Positions 56,908 to 64,000 of a stretch of 64,000 nucleotides of DNA are shown one piece after another. Position numbers and translations under genes: made by a program. Each line of letters starts with the position of its first letter. Within the stretch, counting starts at the first letter, position 1. This stretch comes from Raphanus sativus. Its lineage: Eukaryota > Streptophyta > Magnoliopsida > Brassicales > Brassicaceae. The notes beneath the pieces were generated by a model. That model was not told the DNA's origin and ran no database searches. It saw only the letters and a list, made by a program, of their open reading frames with translations. The stretch is from contig NC_079515.1 in NCBI RefSeq assembly GCF_000801105.2, forward strand, positions 36,975,407-37,039,406, given 5' to 3'.

Positions 56908-56908
<1 letters not shown>
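55287..56908. other. Intergenic, no gene seen
   Basis: AT-rich DNA. The last 220 bases resemble a degenerate MITE (CCATCAGTTTTAAAATGATT at the left), but a matching right end is not clear. Confidence 0.5.
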
Positions 56909-56952
<44 letters not shown>

Positions 56953-56970
56953 AGAGAGAGAGAGAGAGAG
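56909..56970. repeat. (GA)n microsatellite
   Basis: About 30 GA/AG units, interrupted once by AAAA. Confidence 0.95.
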
Positions 56971-57179
56971 ATGTTCTACCACCTCAGCACAATAATAGGT
57001 AGTTTGATACTTTTACTTATTCAATTCATTTGGTTAGTTTTCACTTACTCCAATATTAAATTGAGTTAATTTGCTGAAAATACATAAAAACTAAGAAATT
57101 AGCTATTTATCCTAAACAGTGAAAGTGAAACTAGGTACATATGTATATAAAATAACAATTATTTTCTTTTGACAATTAA

Positions 57180-57620
57180 TTTTGATATGCTCGGTGTGGA
57201 AGAGGAGCTCGGGACGGGAAACAACGTCGTGGTGGAGCTGGGCGTCGAGCCGGAGGCGGTGGAGGCGGAGGATCCGGAGCTGAGTCCGGCGGAAGAGAAC
57301 AAGGTGGAGGAAAAGGAGCGGAGGTGTCGTGGTGGAGCTGGACGTCGAGTCGGAGGCGGGGGATCCAGAGACGAGTACGGCGATGGAAGCGGAGATCCGG
57401 TAATGACTACAGCGGTGGAGGCGGATTCATCCAAAGGTAAGTGCGGCAGAAGAGGAGGCGGCGGAAAAGGAAGGGGAGGAGAAGGAAGAGGAGAGGGTGG
57501 GGCTGTGCGTTGAGGAGGCAGAGAGAGTGGGGCTGTGCATTGAGGAGGAGAGTGCGGCGGAGTTCCGGCGGTGAAAGGCTGTGGGGAGGAGGAGAGGATA
57601 AAAAGAGGAGGTGTGGTGAT
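57180..57620. other. Low-complexity GC-rich island
   Basis: A GGAG/GGCGG-rich stretch in an otherwise AT-rich desert. Overlapping open frames occur on both strands (57169-57513 plus; 57159-57434 and 57427-57648 minus) and encode only Gly/Arg/Glu- or Ser/Pro-rich sequence. The word CGTGGTGGAGCTGG recurs at about 57228 and 57330, and GTGGGGCTGTGC at about 57496 and 57528, so it grew by internal duplication. No gene is supported. Confidence 0.6.
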
Positions 57621-57648
57621 TAGGTATTATCAAAGATGAAGGGCACAA

Positions 57649-58827
57649 TAGTCTTTAAAATAAATACACAGTTGCTAACACTGTAAATTGGTATATAGCT
57701 AAATACGAGATATGTTGTGTGTACCTACTGCAATTTCTCTATTAAATTCTCGTTAGCAAAATAAAAACTAAATGTTAGAACCAGAAAATGTATTAAATTA
57801 CGATATGGTATTTATTTGATTGAGATGTTCTTGTTTAACTGACTCTTTCAAAACTGGTAGACCAACTTAATTTGCAGCTTAAACCAACAAGCGTGATTTC
57901 TTTAAGAAAACAAAGAAAATAACATATTGACATTAATTTTCTCCATCGAGTGAAAATACACTTTAACTAGAATTATACTATTATACTATTATAATATAAT
58001 AGAATAAGTTAACTAGAATTATAATTAAAATACACTTCGAAATTGCTAGTGACTTTGGAAGAAATTCATAAGCAAATAGAAGTAAAACCGTGTGGAAAAA
58101 GTTCTTAAGCAAAAAAAAAAGTCAGCGTGGATAAATATGTTAAAACTCATATTCATCGATATAAAAGTGTACGGTTAAACCTATAAGGTAGAAGATGTCA
58201 ACTGACTTAAGAAATTACAGTTTTGTTTTTTTAACATAAACACATCAATATATAAATAATCTAAATATGTATAATTAATTAAATATATATTTTTTATATT
58301 TTAATTGCATATGTATAACAGTATAAGATAATGTGTTTTAACTACAAAAATAAAAATAAAATAAAACAAGCAATTTAATGTTCTTCCCTCGAACATCGTC
58401 ATTTTAAAATCGTATATGCATATATAATAAATGTATATATTTCATTTATAAATCTTATACTATATATAAGCACAACATAACATATTAAAAGCAATCAATT
58501 AATATAGTATATAGTTTTACAAAAAAAAAAAAATAGTATATAAGAGGTACATGGACGGTTGAGTATTAAATGTTATCCATGTAAAATCCACAACCGATCC
58601 CCTTTTTCAGGTTTACTCCTGGTCTTGATTCTTCTACCGTCTAATAAATGAAGCCAAGTAACAATTTTTGTAGCAATGAAAGAAACACAGTGTTCTTAAA
58701 ACATTTTAAGCGATAGACTATAGCGATTATTTCTAAGTTATCTATAAATTTATAAATATAAGAATAATTATATAAATTTTAATTTTATTAATTATGATAA
58801 TTAAAATAGTATATTATAAAATAATAC
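57649..58827. other. Intergenic, no gene seen
   Basis: Very AT-rich DNA with short internal repeats of ACTATTATA type near 57980. No gene seen. Confidence 0.55.
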
Positions 58828-59070
58828 TCCTTTCATTTTTAACGTATGATGTTTATAGAGTTTATGTTTCAATATGCAAAATATTTTTATTTTTACGTAA
58901 CTTTTAATTTTATTAAATTTTTGTAACCAACAGTATTTTATTCTCTATTTGTAATTTGTTGGATAGTTCTATTTTACTTTTGATGAAATCTTTAGACAAA
59001 ATATAACTTTCTTAATTGTTGTGTATATGTCTAAAATATCATATATTTTGGAACACGTGAAGTATGATTT
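58828..59070. mobile_element. Degenerate Stowaway-like MITE
   Basis: Begins ACTCCTTTCATTTTTAACGT and ends near CACGTGAAGTATGA. The internal order (ATGATGTTTATAG near the left, then CTTTCTTAATTGTTGTG and AAAATATCAT near the right) follows the MITE at 10831-11079, but the terminal repeats are eroded. Confidence 0.45.
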
Positions 59071-62000
59071 TTTTTATTTCTTTCATATTAAATTGAATTT
59101 TGTTTCAATTTATTAATACATACTAGTATATAATAGTTACATTTTTAGTTTTGTCATTACGTAATTATTAAAAATTTATAATATTTATTTTAAATGTAAT
59201 TAGGAATAAAAGAGATAAATTAAAGTAAAATTTTGCATTGAAGTAAAAAATTACATTTATTTCATAACTGAAACTTTATTATACAACGACCCTTAATTGA
59301 AAATATAGAGTATTATATACTATTAGTCATGAGATTTAATCTGTTATAATACATATATTTAGTAAATTATTATAATTTGTAGAGTTTAGACCGTGTAAAA
59401 TTTAAATTATGTCGAGTCACAGTAGTTAGAGTTTTCTTGAATACTTAAAAGAAAATTCATTATCAGATTCAACTTTTACTTGTGACTTCTTTCATATACT
59501 CAAATATTTGAAATATCCAGTCCACACGTTGTGACAGAAGAGCAAGTAGAGACTGTAGACGAGTTTTTGGAATGAATCAGTCAACAAGAGACTATAAATC
59601 CAGCAAAGGTCAACAAAGCAAAAAGTGACCGTACTCTCTCTCGGGAAAAGGTGAGCAATGATAGAGAGAGTACGAGTCTGCGAGACGGTGCACCGAAACG
59701 TACGTGGTTCGCTTCACTCTTACTTGTCGTCGCGTCGGTGCACTTTATACACTTTTTACTGAAACCAACCCCGCGTCTTCTTTTGGAATCTTGCGGCTAC
59801 GTTCTTTTGGTCTGTTTGCATATCTTTTTCTTCTTGATACCATAATATTTTTTTAATAAAAATGATTTTACCCTTATAGAGAATCCTCTCTGGCACAGTG
59901 GCACTATTTAATTCGTCATTGTGCTTCTTAGCTGGCCACCGGCTGTTACGCGATCGCTCTCTCATCCTTTGACTTTATTTCTTGCTACTGCGTAACCATT
60001 TACTACCAAGAACTAACCATTTAGTAGTATCAGTTAACAACGGGTTTTAGCATCTAATCTTGTCTATTGGTGTTATTTATAATCTGAGCCGAGTTTTTCA
60101 TAAGTTTCTTTGGTAATTAATCATGTTAAAAGGAAGTTAAGTTGGACAAAATTTCCGATTGGTGCAAGTCATTTTTGCTTATTTTTCTGTATCTTTCTAA
60201 TTTCGTGAGATGCTCTCATAATGACTTTCCATAGTTTTTTACTTGGGGAAATGATTCCAATTGTTAAAAGATTATTCAACTTGTACCTATTACATGTTGG
60301 TTTATTATTACTACTAAAAAGTATATAATCATTGAATGCATTTAATTGGGGACCAATAAACTTTACACGAACCAATTATAATTATGCAATCGTATTTAAG
60401 AAGCTTATATGATTATATAATTGTCCGATGTAAACTAATGAAATCGGACTGTCGTAATTACCATTTAACAGATCTCAAGATTCTCGTAGACATTAAAAAG
60501 TGTCATTAACTTGAATGAATGCCGTCAAAAAGATACGGTTGTCTCCATGTTAGGTACGGTGTCGTACTTGAAAGCAGACATCAGCCTCGTGGTTTGATGT
60601 GAACTTGACACGTCGTGAGCTTACCGACGTCTCTGTACGGTCCGAAGTTACGTCAAAGTATACCCTTTTTAAATAGTTTTTTTCAAAATGTAAATAGTTA
60701 ATGTGCTAAGAACTGAATCTAATAGGCAGCCTACTAATATGCTTGGTTTTATATAGTTTCGAGATCAATCGAAATAGATATAATGGAATCCAAGTTCACG
60801 ATTTTGTGATCAGGAAACATCTATTTTTCCGTGAAATAGTATTATTTGTTGGATGTTTCCAATTCAAATGACCGCATATGGATTATATATAAACAAAAAA
60901 AAAAACAGGATGACTTACATTTCGATAATGCTACTGTATTGTTTGTTTGAGTATTTGAAACTGGTATTATCACGTTAATTAAATTTGTCACGAGTTTGTG
61001 AACTTAGTATAAATGTTGAAAGTTCTGGATTCATTAGAACTTTGATAAAAGGAATGCCACGGTAATATACTAACATTAATTAGTTGGGTTTCTGATTAAC
61101 AAAACAAGTGACCTTCCTTGCTAGTACTATTTCTCAAAAAAAAAAACTTCCTTACTAGTTACTACTATTAACCATTCACTCATTGACATCCGAGCCGACA
61201 GTTGTATCCACTTATTAGTATATACTATATATATTTCAAAATACTAGTGTTAATGCTCGATGAAGGGAATAAAATCAGCCCAATATATACAACTTATTGA
61301 TTTTATGATTCTTGTTATCCGGATACATATGTCAAATATCTTTTTGGTATCTGTTTCTAAAGGATTCTAAAAACCAAGTACTAAAAGTTTACAATTTTTT
61401 GTTTGAATTATACACATACTTATAGATCCAAACTTTTATTTATACGACGTCTATGTTAAAATGGGCATAACTGTATCTATATACTTGTAACCAGCATTTA
61501 TGCGTAGCTGATATTATTAGTTAGAGATATAACCACTGATAGTAATACATGGTTTCCTAACAAAAAAATTGCCTATTAATCATTTCAAATCGACGTGTTT
61601 GAGTGAATTATAACCATGTGGTTTTGTATGATAACTTTGAGTTCGCTTGGTACTGAGTTATTTCTTTCAATCAAATCAAAGCTGTTAGGATCTTTTCATT
61701 TATAAAAGTGGGTAAAATGGTAGAATGAGATATAGGGTACAACTTTTTTTTTTGGAAGTGGGTACAACTTTGTTGAATCGGATTATTTAAGTGCTATGAT
61801 CCATAATAACAAATAACATTGAAATTTTTTAATCAACCGTATGCTGGTGAAAAGTAGTTGTGATTGTCTGATTTTTTAAGCAGTTCATTATCGTAGCATG
61901 TTTCAAACCAAAACAACGCTTCAACCTCTGATTATTTGTATTCTCATCAAACTGTATTATTAATCAAACCCGTAATGGCATTAGTACATTAATGCAATGC

Positions 62001-63970
62001 AAAAAGAGTGTACTGAGATTACTTTTGGAATAATTTATTTGGCATATCTCATACGCGCATGTGCACGGAGCACGGTGGCTTTATGCTAAGTTTTTTTTTT
62101 TTTTTTTTTGCTAAAGCTTTATGCTACGTTTCGACCGATGATTTAACATAATATTGCTATTATTTTTCTCTCTTGGGGACAAATTAATTATTGTTATGCG
62201 TACTTTAGGCAAATATTAATATATACGAATTTAATGTTTATCTTGTCGGTTATGCTGAAACGAGTATTTACGTGGTGTATCACATCAATTCGCTTCTATA
62301 AAAATATTTTTATACATTTTTTTCAACGAGGAGAAATCCATTTTTCTTATCTCTAAAACGTATCTTTTTCTTTACGCGTCTCATTTTATCCATGTACGAT
62401 GATATAATAGTATAAATGTACGTATCTCACTACGTACGTATGATGTGTAAAAGTTACGCATACATGTGACCTCTTGTTCAAACTCACTTTTTCTTCGCCG
62501 TATCAGTTTTGTAGTACATGTTAATATTTAAAATATATAAGGATACCTAAAGGTTTTAGTTTTAAAATGAACATTAAGATTTTTATTTTTGTAAACTAAA
62601 ATTGTTAAAAAAATATATTGTTTGGTTAATTATGACAATATATATTCGCGTAAACCAGTAAATCATGATTGTCTAAGTTATGTCAATTTTATCTACCTTG
62701 GCGACCTTTCACTTTGGTTAACTTATGCCAATTAACAAAAAAAAATGCATCTATTAGGAATATTTGTTATCACCGTTGTAACTAATGTACACGTTTTTGG
62801 TTAATATCTGTTTATCGTTGGTCGATTGTATAATGGGTTAATATAAAATATACTAAATGACGTACCATTTGACTAAACTTGTTGCTGAATAAAGATGCAT
62901 TCGGTTTAAAAGTTTAGATATGTTGAGTTTGTTAGAGGGACATATAAGCAGACAAGTCGCTATCAATTTAATTGTCAAGAGAAAGTGTATATATGCATGT
63001 ATTATGTGGTACTCACCTCTTAAATATTAAACACATCACTTATTTTTGTTTGTTGTTGTTTGGTTTTGGTATATTTACAAAATAAAATCAATCTCCAAAT
63101 ATTTTTAATCCTGTTAATTCTGTCAACCCACCAAAAACACTACTAATATAATACAGTAGTATTCTGTGGGTCGCCACGAAAGGAAGAAAGAAATTTCTGT
63201 AATCGCAGTCGATTTAAAAAACCATCGTATGCTACTTTAAAATTGTAAACATTGATAAAACTCAAAAAAAAAAAATCCAACAAGTAGTATTCACCTAATA
63301 AAATTTCACGTATGCAACTACCTGATCATTTTAATATAGTGAAGTTAGAAATTCTACTTCAATCCAAAATAAATAATAGAAATTCTACTAATCCAATACT
63401 CCAGGAAATGGTCAAACTCAGATGGTAAAAAATGGGCTTAGTCATACAAGTATATATACTACTACTATTTATTATTGGGTTGCTGATTTTCAATGGAAGT
63501 TTTAAAAACTAAAAGCAAACATTATAAAGGTCATTATGAATGCCATTTACGAAAAAAAAAAAAACATTACAAAGGTCACGACTTAACATTATTATTATTT
63601 TATAAAATAAAAATTATCTGTAAAAAATGATTCAAGTAAAACTAATCAATCGCAAGTAGATCTGTATGGTCATCATATACATATTCCTAAACAAAATAGA
63701 AGTTACTTACATTAGTCTCTAAAATATTTTTTCAGTAAGTCATTATTTTCTGTAAATATAATCGTTAGTTAATAGTAATAATATTTGATAACCTTTAAAT
63801 ACTTTTTTTAGTTTTTGGATAATTAACTGAGTAAATAAAGTAAAATCTTAGTTGAACCTTTGACCTAGTATGAATATTCTGACAAACACGTGGTTAGAAA
63901 TATCGCCGCTTCTCTCTCTCTCTCTATCTAAATCTCTCTCTATCCTGTCTTGTCGCTCTGGAGCTGGACG
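59071..63970. other. Gene-poor terminal region
   Basis: Nearly 5 kb of AT-rich DNA without a recognisable gene, RNA gene or complete transposon. A short perfect inverted repeat lies at 59631-59673. The open frames at 59651-59845, 59756-59965 and 60169-60375 show no family features. A CT-rich run begins at about 63910. Confidence 0.5.
59631..59673. repeat. Short perfect inverted repeat
   Basis: The 11-base arms GTACTCTCTCT (59631-59641) and AGAGAGAGTAC (59663-59673) flank a 21-base spacer. The arms are low complexity, so chance is possible. Confidence 0.7.
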
Positions 63971-63977
63971 GTATTAT

Positions 63978-63985
63978 TATATAAA
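63978..63985 (+). promoter_or_regulatory. Probable TATA box of a gene beyond the window
   Basis: TATATAAA preceded by a CT-rich microsatellite (about 63910-63950) and followed by ACTCCAGCGCTGAAGA at the window end. The arrangement resembles a plant core promoter on the plus strand; its gene would start to the right of the window. Confidence 0.4.
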
Positions 63986-64000
63986 CTCCAGCGCTGAAGA

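Noticed and set aside
56909..56970. CRISPR-like or functional repeat array
   Set aside because: It is a plain GA microsatellite without spacers, in a plant nuclear genome.
57169..57648. Overlapping Ser/Pro-rich or Gly/Arg-rich proteins
   Set aside because: Frames are open on both strands because of biased base composition; no conserved feature or splice context.

Overview
The window is nuclear DNA of a crucifer (Brassicaceae), most likely a Brassica-type genome. It is AT-rich, its genes have short GT-AG introns, and the recognisable genes follow in order the Arabidopsis thaliana chromosome 3 block from about At3g15370 down to At3g15130: EXPA12, thioredoxin m4, UBC25/PFU1, metallothionein MT3, PPI2, a clade-F PP2C, ERF4, (PPR remnant), (plastid ribosomal protein S20 remnant), CUC1, AP-5 zeta, PPR-DYW. 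Many genes that I recall between these in Arabidopsis are missing or reduced to fragments. This is what one fractionated copy of a triplicated ancestral block would look like. Gene identities come from protein motifs and remembered family members; no search was run.

Layout. 1-1050: a 377-bp segment present twice, plus one arm of a perfect 91-bp inverted repeat whose other arm lies in EXPA12 intron 1. 1.05-5.2 kb: EXPA12 and an odd thioredoxin m4, both minus strand, with two Stowaway-like MITEs. 6.5-8.9 kb: UBC25 (minus). 10.2-10.7 kb: MT3 (plus). 13.3-15.6 kb: PPI2 (plus), followed by a non-autonomous hAT element with a perfect 8-bp target duplication. 17.1-19.8 kb: a two-exon remnant and a PP2C (minus). 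21.9-27.7 kb: a full-length LINE with both ORFs open. 30.2-30.9 kb: ERF4 (minus). 32.9-33.8 kb: a GC-rich, poly-A-ended retroposon-like segment. 35.0-40.6 kb: a decayed PPR gene split by a second full-length LINE with a 15-bp target duplication. 40.7-44.1 kb: a graveyard of gene pieces (plastid S20, two oppositely oriented neprosin-domain pieces) and retroelement pieces (LINE 3' end, tRNA-derived SINE). 44.5-45.9 kb: CUC1 (minus) with its miR164 site. 47.4-50.4 kb: AP-5 zeta subunit with 15 exons (minus). 50.7-52.8 kb: a PPR-DYW editing factor (plus). 53.0-54.6 kb: a non-autonomous Helitron. 55187-55286: a 100-N assembly gap. From there to the end I see no convincing gene, only AT-rich DNA, a GA microsatellite, a low-complexity GC-rich island and, at the very end, a TATA box that probably belongs to a plus-strand gene outside the window.

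The host genes are ordinary, unlinked housekeeping, regulatory and wall genes; neighbours share ancestry of position, not a pathway. No new multi-gene system is evident. The points most worth a second look are the thioredoxin m4 copy whose active-site Trp is Arg and whose transit peptide is short, the two coding-competent LINEs with stop/start-coupled ORFs, the perfect inverted repeat around EXPA12, and the dense set of truncated genes between 34.9 and 42.5 kb.
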